From Planctomycetota bacterium (GTDB lineage: Bacteria; Planctomycetota; UBA1135; UBA2386): a stretch of 64,000 bases of DNA. The notes beneath the pieces are model-generated. The model was not told the origin of the DNA and ran no database searches. It worked only from the letters and a program-made list of their open reading frames with translations. The stretch lies in the NCBI GenBank assembly GCA_016713175.1, contig JADJPQ010000009.1, positions 1 to 64,000 on the forward strand, given 5' to 3'. Of this stretch, positions 43,939 to 52,338 are shown piece after piece. The position numbers and the translations under genes are program-made. Each line of letters begins with the position of its first letter. The stretch's first letter is position 1.

Positions 43939-44505
43939 TCAGCGGATCAGGATCTGATCCAGCTTGTGCAGCTTGTCGGACAGGAAGTCCCAGATGTCAG
44001 CGTGGCGCTCGAGCAGCATCCCGGTCCCGCGTTCCATCCGCCAGATCTCTTGTTCGTTGCTGCCGGCGCCCATCACGTGGATCGAGTGGTCCCACGAATT
44101 GAGCGCGAACGCGATCGCCTGCTCGCTCTTCCAGGACGCACACTCGAGTTCGTGGTTGAACGCCACCAGATCGACCGGCTGCAGCGCCGCTTCGCCTTCG
44201 TGCAGGAACGACGGCCGCATGCCGACGATGTGGAACGCACCGCCGAACAGCGACATCGCCCCGGTCGTCCGGTAGAGTCGACGCAGATCGCGCGGCAACG
44301 GACGCTGCAGTTGCCGCTCGATCGCGTCGATGCGCTCGGCCGACAGCTTGGGGAACAACACGTGCAGCCACGCGACCGAGTCGCCATCGGGCACCCGGCC
44401 GATCAGTTCGGTGCCGTTGGTGAGGCGCTTGCAGCCAAGTGTCCGCCACTCCTCGAACACGTCGAGGATGTCGGTGATGCGGGCCAGACTGATGCTCTCG
44501 TACAT
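43939..44505 (-). CDS. SUKH (SMI1/KNR4)-like protein
   Basis: 188 residues from ATG 44505, which has GGAAACG upstream (44532 is a weaker alternative). IDAIERQLQRPLPRDLRRLYRTTGAMSLFGGAFHIVG is the SUKH-type N-terminal pattern (a helix, P-LP-d, then the glycine-containing loop). Later strands and helices are QAIAFALNSWDHSIHVMGAG and IWRMERGTGMLLERHADIWDFL. SUKH proteins are often immunity proteins against contact-dependent toxins, but some are solitary and of unknown role. No toxin gene adjoins, so this is a solitary member. Confidence 0.65.
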   Translation of the reverse strand: MYESISLARITDILDVFEEWRTLGCKRLTNGTELIGRVPDGDSVAWLHVLFPKLSAERIDAIERQLQRPLPRDLRRLYRTTGAMSLFGGAFHIVGMRPSFLHEGEAALQPVDLVAFNHELECASWKSEQAIAFALNSWDHSIHVMGAGSNEQEIWRMERGTGMLLERHADIWDFLSDKLHKLDQILIR

Positions 44506-44532
44506 GGGGACGTTTCCGTGCACTCGGCGCAT

Positions 44533-44798
44533 CGGCCGGCGGTGCCGCCGGAACGATCAGGAGCTTCCCTGATATCCGGGTTTCGGATGCTCGGCTGACC
44601 GCCAGGCAGGTCGGCGGCCGCACCCGCGACCGGTCAATCTTGACGTCATTCCATAACCAACTTTCTTGCAATGGCTTACAGATACGTGACTTCACCTACG
44701 GGGGTGCCCGGAGATCGATGCCGGGCCCAGAAAAACGAAAAAACCGACACCCTGCTGGTCTACACTGCTCGCCCTTTTTTCAACCCGACCCGAGCCAG
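44533..44798. other. Intergenic leader of etfBA with AT-rich patch and small hairpin
   Basis: This divergent intergenic region holds the etfB promoter side. Between 44638 and 44695 the base composition drops sharply towards A+T against very GC-rich flanks, beginning TTGACG at 44640-44645 (a perfect-looking -35), but no good -10 follows at 16-18 bases. GCCCGG at 44706-44711 pairs with CCGGGC at 44721-44726 and is followed by an A-rich run (44730-44743). TACACT at 44761-44766 could be a -10. I see no riboswitch fold. Confidence 0.4.
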
Positions 44799-45551
44799 AT
44801 GGACATCGTCGTCTGCATCAAACGCGTCCCCGCCACCGACGCGGCGATCAAGATCGCCGCCGACGGCAAGTCGATCGAGACTGCCGGCGTCTCGTATGAA
44901 CTCAATGCCTACGACGAGTTCGCGCTCGAGCAGGCGCTGCGGATCAAGGAACAGCTCGGCGCCGGCTCGGTGACGGTGGTGACGCTGGGTCCGAAGGAAG
45001 CCCAGAAGGAACTGCGCGACGCGCTCGCGCGCGGCGCCGACAAGGCGGTGTTGCTGGTGACCGACAAGTGGGTCTACGACACCTACAGCGCGTCGGCGAC
45101 GCTGGCCAATTGGCTGAAGTCCGTGCCGTGCACGCTGGTGCTGTGCGGCCGGCAGGCGGTCGACGCCGACAACAACCAGTTCGCCCCGGCGCTGGCGGCC
45201 CGGCTCGGGTTTGGCTGCGTCACCGAGGTCAGCAAGCTGACGCTGGCGGACGCTACGTTCACGGCCGAACGCGACATCGAAGGCGCCCGCGAAGTCGTCG
45301 TCTGCAAGGCGCCCGCCGTGCTGAGCTGCAACAAGGGCCTCAACGAACCGCGCTACGCCAACCTGAAGGGCATCATGGCGGCCAAGAAGAAGCCGTACGA
45401 AGAAGTCGCCGCCCAGGTCATCGCGCCGGCCATGGCCATCGAGTCGCTGACGCTGCCGCCCGCCCGCGCCGCCGGCCGCATCGTCGGCAACGGCGCCGAC
45501 GCGGTGCCGGCGCTGATCACCGCACTGCGCCAGGAAGCCAAGGCCCTCTGA
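44799..45551 (+). CDS. etfB: Electron transfer flavoprotein, beta subunit
   Basis: 250 residues beginning MDIVVCIKRVPATDAAIKI. ELNAYDEFALEQALRIKE, TVVTLGPKEAQKELRDALARGADKAVLL and VLCGRQAVDADNNQFAPALAARLGF (ETF beta signature, AMP site) are typical. C-terminal LKGIMAAKKKPYEEV matches the ETF docking and recognition loop region. The heterodimer with EtfA accepts electrons from flavin dehydrogenases and passes them to ETF:quinone oxidoreductase. It starts 19 bases before etfA. Acyl-CoA dehydrogenases or the D-2-hydroxyglutarate-type enzyme at 56716 could be donors. Confidence 0.96.
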   Translation: MDIVVCIKRVPATDAAIKIAADGKSIETAGVSYELNAYDEFALEQALRIKEQLGAGSVTVVTLGPKEAQKELRDALARGADKAVLLVTDKWVYDTYSASATLANWLKSVPCTLVLCGRQAVDADNNQFAPALAARLGFGCVTEVSKLTLADATFTAERDIEGAREVVVCKAPAVLSCNKGLNEPRYANLKGIMAAKKKPYEEVAAQVIAPAMAIESLTLPPARAAGRIVGNGADAVPALITALRQEAKAL

Positions 45552-45570
45552 CCCCCGCCCACAGACACCC

Positions 45571-46554
45571 ATGAGCCACATCGTCGTCGTCGCCGAAGTC
45601 CGCGGGGGCAAGCTGAAACGGCCCTCGCTCGAATCGATCACCGCCGCGCAGCAGCTCGCCGTCAAGACCGGCGGCCAGGTGATCGCCATCGTCTGCGGTG
45701 CAGGACTGGACGCTGCCGCCGCCGAACTGGCGGCCAATGGCGCCAGCAAGGTCGTCGCCATCGATGGCCCGTCGTTCGCCAACTACTCCGGCGACGCCTG
45801 GGCCAAGGCGATCACCGCGCAGGTGCAGGAATCGGGCGCCGCCGCCGTGCTGATGGCCCACACCGGCATGGGCAAGGACCTGCTGCCGCGGGTTGCCGCG
45901 CTGCTCGACACCGGGGCGATCACCGACGTGATCGCGGTGTCGTGCGAAGGCGGCAAGTTCGGCGCCACCAAACCGGTCTATGCCGGCAAAGCCGCGATGA
46001 AGGTCACGGCGACGCGCCAGCCGTTCGTCGCGACGCTGCGGCCGAACAACTTCGCCGCTGCCAGTGGCGGTGGTGGCGGCGCGACCACCAGGGTGGCAGC
46101 GCCGGCCGGGGACTTCCTGTCGCTGGTCAAGGAGATCGTCACCGCCGCTTCCGACAAGACGCCGCTCCAGGAAGCCAAGGTCGTCGTCGCCGGCGGCCGC
46201 GGTCTCAAGGAACCGCAGCACTTCAAGCTGATCGAAGAGCTGGCCGCCGCGTTCGGCCCCGGCGTCGCTGCGGTCGGCGCCTCGCGCGCCGTCGTCGATG
46301 CCGGCTGGCGCCCGCACGGCGAACAGGTCGGCCAGACCGGCAAGGTCGTCAGCCCGCCGCTGTACATCGCGATCGGCATCAGCGGCGCGATCCAGCACAT
46401 CGCCGGCATGCGCACGGCGCGGACGATCGTCGCGATCAACAAGGACCCCGAGGCGCCGATCTTCAAGATCGCCGACTACGGCATCGTCGGTGACGCGTTC
46501 GAAGTGGTGCCGGCGTTGACCAAGGCGATCGCCGCGGTCGTCGCGCACAAGTAG
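45571..46554 (+). CDS. etfA: Electron transfer flavoprotein, alpha subunit
   Basis: 327 residues. The C-terminal FAD domain shows VVVAGGRGLKEPQHFKLIEELAAAFGPGVAAVGASRAVVDAGW (about 206-248), GQTGKVVSPPLYIAIGISGAIQHIAGM and TIVAINKDPEAPIFKIADYGIVGDAFEVVP, all ETF-alpha signatures. The N-terminal half carries the MSHIVVVAEVRGGKL start. Single copy with etfB; it ends convergently, 15 bases from the next gene. Confidence 0.96.
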   Translation: MSHIVVVAEVRGGKLKRPSLESITAAQQLAVKTGGQVIAIVCGAGLDAAAAELAANGASKVVAIDGPSFANYSGDAWAKAITAQVQESGAAAVLMAHTGMGKDLLPRVAALLDTGAITDVIAVSCEGGKFGATKPVYAGKAAMKVTATRQPFVATLRPNNFAAASGGGGGATTRVAAPAGDFLSLVKEIVTAASDKTPLQEAKVVVAGGRGLKEPQHFKLIEELAAAFGPGVAAVGASRAVVDAGWRPHGEQVGQTGKVVSPPLYIAIGISGAIQHIAGMRTARTIVAINKDPEAPIFKIADYGIVGDAFEVVPALTKAIAAVVAHK

Positions 46555-46569
46555 CGCCGCGCCGTACCG

Positions 46570-47829
46570 TCACTTGCCGGCGCCGGACTTCGCCGCCGTC
46601 AATGGCCAGGCGATCTGCGTGCGCCACCGCGCCGGGTCCTTCTCGAGACCAGGATCGGTCCAGTAGACCTCCCAGGGCGCGCCGGCGACTTCGAACTGCT
46701 GCTCGCCGATCCACGCCTTCAGGCGCTGATAGCTCTTGCCGAGTTCGTGGTAGCTGCCGACATGCCAGGTCGTCGCCACCCGACCGCCCGGCAGTTCGCT
46801 CGGCTGCACCCGCCCCTTGCCCACGATCGGCGCGGCCACCGGGATGCCACACTCGAGATCCATGCGTCCATCGCCCAGATCGAACGAGTGGTAGCGGGTG
46901 AACGGCGGGCCGGCGGACTCGACCCCGGCGGCGACCAGGAACGTCATGACCTCCGGCAGCGCGATCGCCAGCTGCTTCTGGATCTCCTTGGCGGTGGTCT
47001 GCAAGCGGATCGACGCCACCGGTTGCGCCCGCGCCAGCGAGCAGCGACACCCCTCGATGCCGGTGGTGCCGTTGGCGATCATGGACTTGATCTTGTCGGG
47101 GATCGCCATGCGTTCCGCCGCGATCGCGGCGCCGTGTCGGATCGACTCGACGGTGAAGGTGCCGGTACCCTGCCCGGCCGTGCCGCGTTCGACATGCGCG
47201 AACAGGATGCCGTCGACCGGCCGCCAGTCGGAGTACGACATCCGCATCGTGCCCATCGCCGTCGTCGCCGGCAGTACGATGTCGATCCGCGTCGGCAGGC
47301 CGGTCGCGACGTCGAGCCACCAGACATCGGGGCGCCCACCCGCCTTCGGCGTCAGTGTCAGCTTGTGCTGTTTGCGCCCATCGATGGTGTCGTCACCATC
47401 GGCCACGGCGCTGCCATAGTGCATTCGCCAGCCGTGGTAGTGCGAGAACCCGGTGCAGCGACGCATCACATCGGCATCGATTCCGCGGTAGACGGTGTTG
47501 CCGAATGCCGGATGCTCTTCCCAGGCCAACTCGGCATCGTGACCGCGCAACATCTTGCCCCATTCGCCGTAATCAACCTCCTGGACGCAACGGTCGCCGT
47601 CGATCCACAACGCATAGGGACCCTGCAGCCGGATCTCCTGGGGGCCACCGACCACGAGATCGTAGCGACCCGCGATGGTCACTCGCGAGCGGTCGGTGCC
47701 GGCGGTCGTGCCGCCGAGCCGGATCGCGTCCATGCGATCGAGCAATGCGGCCGCACGGGCCACCGGATCGTCTTGCGCCGACACGCTGGCGAGCAACAGG
47801 AGGGACCACGGAAGGTGTCTCTGGGTCAT
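46570..47829 (-). CDS. Secreted protein with lipoprotein-sorting-like and GyrI-like domains
   Basis: 419 residues with a signal peptide (MTQRHLPWSLLLLASVSAQ). Residues about 25-255 have a long beta-sheet pattern (RSRVTIAGRYDLVVGG, YALWIDGDRCVQEVDYGEWG, VWWLDVATGLPTRIDIVLPATTAMGTMRMSYSDWRPVDGILFAHV) like LolA/LppX-type outer-membrane carriers. Residues about 272-410 look like a GyrI/AraC effector-binding domain: RLQTTAKEIQKQLAIALPEVMTFLVAAGV, AAPIVGKGRVQPSELPGGRVATTWHVGSYHEL, QQFEVAGAPWEVYWTDPGLEKDP. GyrI-like domains are normally cytoplasmic small-molecule binders, so an exported fusion is unusual. The ligand is unknown. Confidence 0.78.
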   Translation of the reverse strand: MTQRHLPWSLLLLASVSAQDDPVARAAALLDRMDAIRLGGTTAGTDRSRVTIAGRYDLVVGGPQEIRLQGPYALWIDGDRCVQEVDYGEWGKMLRGHDAELAWEEHPAFGNTVYRGIDADVMRRCTGFSHYHGWRMHYGSAVADGDDTIDGRKQHKLTLTPKAGGRPDVWWLDVATGLPTRIDIVLPATTAMGTMRMSYSDWRPVDGILFAHVERGTAGQGTGTFTVESIRHGAAIAAERMAIPDKIKSMIANGTTGIEGCRCSLARAQPVASIRLQTTAKEIQKQLAIALPEVMTFLVAAGVESAGPPFTRYHSFDLGDGRMDLECGIPVAAPIVGKGRVQPSELPGGRVATTWHVGSYHELGKSYQRLKAWIGEQQFEVAGAPWEVYWTDPGLEKDPARWRTQIAWPLTAAKSGAGK

Positions 47830-47879
47830 GTCGATTCGTCCGACCTACGGATGCCGCCGGCGTTTTCGTAGATGATGGC

Positions 47880-48608
47880 ATGCCGATGGCACCCGGTCCG
47901 AGCCCCGACGACCCGTTCCCGAGCACGCGCTGGTCGCGGGTGCTGGCGGCTGGCGATCCGGGCAGTCCCCGCCATCGTCACGATCTCGACGCTCTGGCCC
48001 GCGACTACTGGCAGCCGATCTGTCTATGGTTGCAGCGTTTCTGTCGAAGCCAAGCCGAGGCGGCGGCAGACCTGGCGCAGGACTTCTTCGTCACGGTGCT
48101 CGACCACGGCACGGTCGGCAAGGCCGATCCCGCGCGCGGCAGCTTCCGCGCGTTCCTGAAAACCGCGCTGCGCAACTTCGCGATCGATCGCCAGCGCCGT
48201 GAGCGGGCCCAAAAACGCGGCGGCAGCATCAAGATCCATTCCCTGGACCAACCCGATGCCGGCGAAGCCATCGCGATCGGCCCGACACCGGATCAGGCGC
48301 TGGACGAAGCGTGGCGCGAAACGTTGTTGCAGCGGGCCCTGCAGGTGCTCGAACAGCAGCTGCGCGCGGCGGACAAGGCGGTGTACTGGGCCGTGTTCGC
48401 CGACTACTTCCTGGCGGCAGAACCGGACCTCGACTACGCCGCGTTGGCGACGCGGCATGCGATCTCGACGACGGCGGTGTCCAACCAGCTGATGTTCGCC
48501 AAACGGCGTTTCCGGGCGTTGCTGCACGATGCCGTCGCCGAGACCGTGACCGACGAGACCGCCTTGCAGAGCGAACTCGCCTGGCTGTTCGCCGGAGTCC
48601 GCGTGTGA
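47880..48608 (+). CDS. ECF-family RNA polymerase sigma factor coupled to a kinase
   Basis: 242 residues from ATG 47880 (ATG 47886 also possible). Region 2 is RHRHDLDALARDYWQPICLWLQRFC then EAAADLAQDFFVTVLDHGTVGKADPARGSFRAFLKTALRNFAIDRQRRERA; region 4 is LDYAALATRHAISTTAVSNQLMFAKRRFRALL. Its length exceeds ordinary ECF factors (about 190) through a C-terminal tail, typical of the ECF subfamilies found with Ser/Thr kinases in Planctomycetota and Acidobacteriota. Its TGA overlaps the kinase GTG (GTGA). No anti-sigma gene is nearby; the kinase is the probable regulator. Confidence 0.92.
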   Translation: MPMAPGPSPDDPFPSTRWSRVLAAGDPGSPRHRHDLDALARDYWQPICLWLQRFCRSQAEAAADLAQDFFVTVLDHGTVGKADPARGSFRAFLKTALRNFAIDRQRRERAQKRGGSIKIHSLDQPDAGEAIAIGPTPDQALDEAWRETLLQRALQVLEQQLRAADKAVYWAVFADYFLAAEPDLDYAALATRHAISTTAVSNQLMFAKRRFRALLHDAVAETVTDETALQSELAWLFAGVRV

Positions 48609-50986
48609 GCCTGCCGCTCGACGACGCTGCCCGCCGCCGCCTGCTGGCGCTCGGCGCCGGGCTGCCGGACCCGGGCGCCCGCTGGCGCATCCTGCGCGAG
48701 GTGGGACGCGGCGGCATGGGCGTCGTCTACGAAGCCGAGGACCTGCACCTGCATCGCCGCGTCGCGCTGAAGATGCTCGAGGGCAGCAGTCCGGCGCTGC
48801 GCGAGCGCTTCGCCCGCGAGGCCGCCGCGGCGGCGCGCCTGCGCCATCCGCACATCGCGGCGATCTTCGACGCGACACCCGACGCGATCGCGATGCAGTT
48901 CATCGATGGCCAGCCGCTGCATCGGCAGCCGCGCCAAGGCCCGCGCCGGACCGTCGCCCTGGTCCGCGACGCCGCTCGCGCCGTGCATCACGCGCATGAA
49001 CACGGCCTGGTGCACCGCGATCTGAAGCCCGGCAACCTGCTGGTCGAAGGCGACACTGTCTATGTCGTCGACTTCGGCCTCGCCAAGGACGTACGGACCG
49101 AAGCCTCGTCACCCAGCACCGGCGGCCTGCTCGGCACCCCGGACTTCATGGCCCCCGAGCAGGCCAACGGCCAGGCGGCCGATGCCCGCACCGACGTGCA
49201 TGGTCTGGGAGCGACCCTGTTCGCCGCACTGACCGGCCGACCGCCGTTCGTCGCCCCCGACCTGCCAACGTTGTTGACGGCCATCGTGCAGACCCAGCCG
49301 CCGCGAACCGGCATCGACCCGGACCTCGACCTGGTGCTCGGTCGCGCGCTGGCCAAGGAGCAAGAACACCGCTATCCGACCGCCGGGGCGCTGGCCGACG
49401 ATCTCGATCGCTGGCTGCAGGGGCTGCCGGTGCAGGCGCGGCCGCCGTCGACCGGCTACCGGCTGCGGAAGTTCCTGACGCGTCGGCGTGCGGTCGTCGC
49501 CGCGGTGTTGCTGACGGGGCTCCTGGCCGTGCTGGCGACCGGCGCGATCCTGGTGCCGGCAATCCTGCGCCAGCGGGCGGTGACGGATGCCCTCGATCTG
49601 TCCTGGCGGTGCGCAGGCATCCTCGCCGAGGCCGATCTCGACCATCGCGCCGGCCGCCGCAAGCAGGTCACGCAACGGCTCGATGCCGGCATCGCCGAAG
49701 TCCGGACGTTCGTGGCCAGCAACGATGTCGCGCGCGCGTGGGCGCTGCTCGGGCGCTTGTTGCGCGTCCGCGGCCTGCCGGACGAGGCCGTGCCCGCATT
49801 CGAGCGGGCCTTGCAACTGGATCCGACGCTGCGCGGTGCGCGCTTCGAACGCGGCTTGTGTCTGGTCGACTCGGATCCGGAACGGGCCACCACCGACCTG
49901 GCGACCGAGATCGGTCCCGACGACAACCTGACCGTCACCGAACTGTTGTTCGGCCGCGCCGAACGCCATCGTCTGCGCGGTGAACTGGAGACGGCGCGCA
50001 AGCTGCTGCACGAAGCGGTCGCTCGCGACAGCCTGCATTGGCCGAGTTGCATCGCCTTGAGCCGGGTCTACGGCGCCTTGGGTGAGGATCAACAAGCGAT
50101 GCGCTGGTCGGTCCAGGGTGTCGACCTGTTGCGCGGCTTCGCGCCGGCCTACCGGGCGCGCGGTGAGGACCCGGCTCCGGCCGAGCCCGGCGAACTCGAG
50201 ATCGACGGCGTGCCTGGCGTACTGATCGACGTGGAACGTCTGCCGTTGCAGTCGCGCGATGCGGTCGCCATGGCGATCCATGGCACCGAAGAACTGCGCG
50301 CCGCGGCGCGGGCAGCCGCCGCGCAGGACGTCGCTGGCGCCGTCGCGGCGGTGCATCGTGCACTTCGCCATGTCGGCGGCGCCTTGCAGGCCTTGCCGGA
50401 GACCGACGAACGCGAGCGGGCGGTGCTGCACAACAATCGCGCGGTCGCGGCCCTGTTGCTGGCCTCGTTGCATTGGCAACGAGGCGATGCCGCAACCGCA
50501 GATGCGACCCTGGCGCATGCCCGCGGCGACCTCGACCTGGCCAGCCACCAGGACGACAGCCTGCACGTGGCGCTCCGCAATCGGGCGTTGCTGCACGCGT
50601 TGGTCGTCGAACACCTGCCGCCCACGGACCCGGGTGCCCGCGCGGCAGCTCTGGAAGCCACCGCCGCCACCGAACAGGCCCTGACCCTGGTCGGCGAACA
50701 TGTGCCGACGTTGCTGCTGCACGCGCGCACTCACGAACTGCTGGCCACCGTCGACTCCACCCGAGTGGATGCTGCCGTCGCGGCGCTGACTGCCTACGAT
50801 CGCGCCCACACCGCCGCACCTGCCGACCTGCGGGTGCGCTTCCTGCGCGGCAGCCTGCACCGGCGTCTTGGCAACCGCGACGCCGCGCTGCGCGATCTGC
50901 GTGCCGCACGCCTCGCGGCACCAGCCGACTGGCCCTGGCTGCTCGACTGCACGCGCGAACTGCAGGCCGCCGAAACGCCGCCATGA
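48605..50986 (+). CDS. Transmembrane Ser/Thr protein kinase with TPR-like C-terminal half
   Basis: 793 residues from GTG 48605. The kinase domain is complete: glycine loop VGRGGMGVVY (33-42), ATP lysine VALK (K56), HRDLKPGN (137-144), DFGLAK (156-161), GTPDFMAPEQ (177-186). A membrane helix follows at about 296-318, and the outer 475 residues have TPR-like repeats, for example ALLGRLLRVRGLPDEAVPAFERALQLDPTLRGARFERGLCL and later GSLHRRLGNRDAALRDLRAARL. The active-site motifs look functional. Overlap with the sigma gene suggests it phosphorylates or senses for that sigma factor; the signal is unknown. Confidence 0.92.
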   Translation: MSLPLDDAARRRLLALGAGLPDPGARWRILREVGRGGMGVVYEAEDLHLHRRVALKMLEGSSPALRERFAREAAAAARLRHPHIAAIFDATPDAIAMQFIDGQPLHRQPRQGPRRTVALVRDAARAVHHAHEHGLVHRDLKPGNLLVEGDTVYVVDFGLAKDVRTEASSPSTGGLLGTPDFMAPEQANGQAADARTDVHGLGATLFAALTGRPPFVAPDLPTLLTAIVQTQPPRTGIDPDLDLVLGRALAKEQEHRYPTAGALADDLDRWLQGLPVQARPPSTGYRLRKFLTRRRAVVAAVLLTGLLAVLATGAILVPAILRQRAVTDALDLSWRCAGILAEADLDHRAGRRKQVTQRLDAGIAEVRTFVASNDVARAWALLGRLLRVRGLPDEAVPAFERALQLDPTLRGARFERGLCLVDSDPERATTDLATEIGPDDNLTVTELLFGRAERHRLRGELETARKLLHEAVARDSLHWPSCIALSRVYGALGEDQQAMRWSVQGVDLLRGFAPAYRARGEDPAPAEPGELEIDGVPGVLIDVERLPLQSRDAVAMAIHGTEELRAAARAAAAQDVAGAVAAVHRALRHVGGALQALPETDERERAVLHNNRAVAALLLASLHWQRGDAATADATLAHARGDLDLASHQDDSLHVALRNRALLHALVVEHLPPTDPGARAAALEATAATEQALTLVGEHVPTLLLHARTHELLATVDSTRVDAAVAALTAYDRAHTAAPADLRVRFLRGSLHRRLGNRDAALRDLRAARLAAPADWPWLLDCTRELQAAETPP

Positions 50987-51015
50987 GGCCTCGCCGCGAG
51001 GCAGCGTGAACCACG

Positions 51016-52338
51016 TCAATCGGTCGGTCGAGGCGACCGCGCTCGGACCAGGTCCTGCGCCATCACTTCCTGCTGTTCCCATTGGCCATAAGCCGCGCCT
51101 CGCGATGCGAGCACCTGCAGGTGCCGGCGGACAACGGGGGTCAGCACACCCGCCGCCGCGCGGCGGAACGGCGTTCCAGGCAAAGGCAGGAACGTGTGGC
51201 CGTGCACCCGGGCGCCGGCCTCGACCAGCCGTTCCATGCAGCACAACGTCCGCTCGATGTCCTCCTGGTCTTCATCCGGCAGGCCGAACAGGAAGTCGAC
51301 ATGCGGCACGAAGCCATGTTCGACGCACAGGACAACGGCCCGCTCCACCGCGGCCACGTCATGGCCACGCATCGAACTCGCGAGCACCCGATCACTGCCC
51401 GACTGGCCGCCGAGGATCAGCGTCCGATTGTCGACCTGGCGCTGCAGCAACTGCAACGCCGCCGGGGACACGTGTTCGGGCCGGACTTCACTCGGAAACG
51501 TGCCGAAGAACAGCCGCCGCTCCGGACCGATGTCGGCGCGAACGCCAGCCAGCAGTTCTTCCACCGCAGCCAGCTCCGGCTCGGGGCCCTGGCTGCCGTA
51601 GCTGAGCGACGTCGGTGTCAGGAACCGGAAGTCGCGGAAGCCTTGGTGGATCAGTTCACGCACCCAGTGACGGATGTTGGCGACGCTGCGATGCCGAAAC
51701 GCGGCGCCGGCGAAGAACGGCGTCTGACAGAACTTGCAGGCGTAGATGCAGCCGCGCGTGATCTCGATCGGTCCCCAACGCTCGTGCCGCAGCGCCACCG
51801 GCGGCCAGTCGTCCAGCGACAGACGAGCCGTCCGAGGCGTGCGCACCAGACGGTCTTGGGCCAGGTGGGCCGTCCCGGGCACGGCGCGCACGTCGCCAGC
51901 ATCGCGCCAGGCGGCCACCAGTTCGCCGATGGTCTGTTCGCCTTCGCCGATCGCGACCAGATCGAACCCCGAGCGCAGCATCGCCTCGGGCTCCGCCGAC
52001 GCATGGACGCCGCCAACCACGTGCAACACGCGCTCGTCCTCGATCGCTCGGCGCACCTGCTGCAGCTCGCCGACCATCACCGCCGCGTCCGGCGAATAGA
52101 ACGACCATCCGACCAGCACCCGACGACCCGCGGCCAGCAACGCCGCGATCGCCGTGGACACCGCCGCCACACCGTTCGCGAACTCGATCGGCACGTCAGC
52201 GAGATCGATACGCGTCTCCAGCGCCCCGGTAAGAACATGGAACGCATGCTTGCCGGTCCGGCGGTAGGCCCAGACGACGGCGATTGGCGCGGCTTCGGGT
52301 TTCAACGTCAGGCAGCATAGGAATTCCGCGGCCGGCAT
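51016..52338 (-). CDS. B12-binding-domain radical SAM protein (TIGR04013-like)
   Basis: 440 residues. An N-terminal cobalamin-binding-like region (about 70-135, with VGGVHASAEPEAMLRSGFDLVAIGEGEQTI) precedes a radical SAM core whose cluster cysteines are in ITRGCIYACKFCQT (C197, C201, C204). The later GGQSGSDRVLASSMRGHDVAAVERAVVLC and LFGLPDEDQEDIERT are typical of the core. The MJ_1487-type family (B12/SAM, TIGR04013) has this arrangement, and its substrate is unknown. The B12 domain lacks the DxHxxG histidine, as in many radical SAM proteins with base-off cobalamin. Its start shares CATG with the divergent Rpn gene. Confidence 0.85.
   Translation of the reverse strand: MPAAEFLCCLTLKPEAAPIAVVWAYRRTGKHAFHVLTGALETRIDLADVPIEFANGVAAVSTAIAALLAAGRRVLVGWSFYSPDAAVMVGELQQVRRAIEDERVLHVVGGVHASAEPEAMLRSGFDLVAIGEGEQTIGELVAAWRDAGDVRAVPGTAHLAQDRLVRTPRTARLSLDDWPPVALRHERWGPIEITRGCIYACKFCQTPFFAGAAFRHRSVANIRHWVRELIHQGFRDFRFLTPTSLSYGSQGPEPELAAVEELLAGVRADIGPERRLFFGTFPSEVRPEHVSPAALQLLQRQVDNRTLILGGQSGSDRVLASSMRGHDVAAVERAVVLCVEHGFVPHVDFLFGLPDEDQEDIERTLCCMERLVEAGARVHGHTFLPLPGTPFRRAAAGVLTPVVRRHLQVLASRGAAYGQWEQQEVMAQDLVRARSPRPTD

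Noticed and set aside
44706..44726. GC-rich hairpin as a terminator on the plus strand
   Set aside because: Only 6 bp with a 9-base loop and followed by A-rich, not T-rich, sequence; no transcript would need to stop there.
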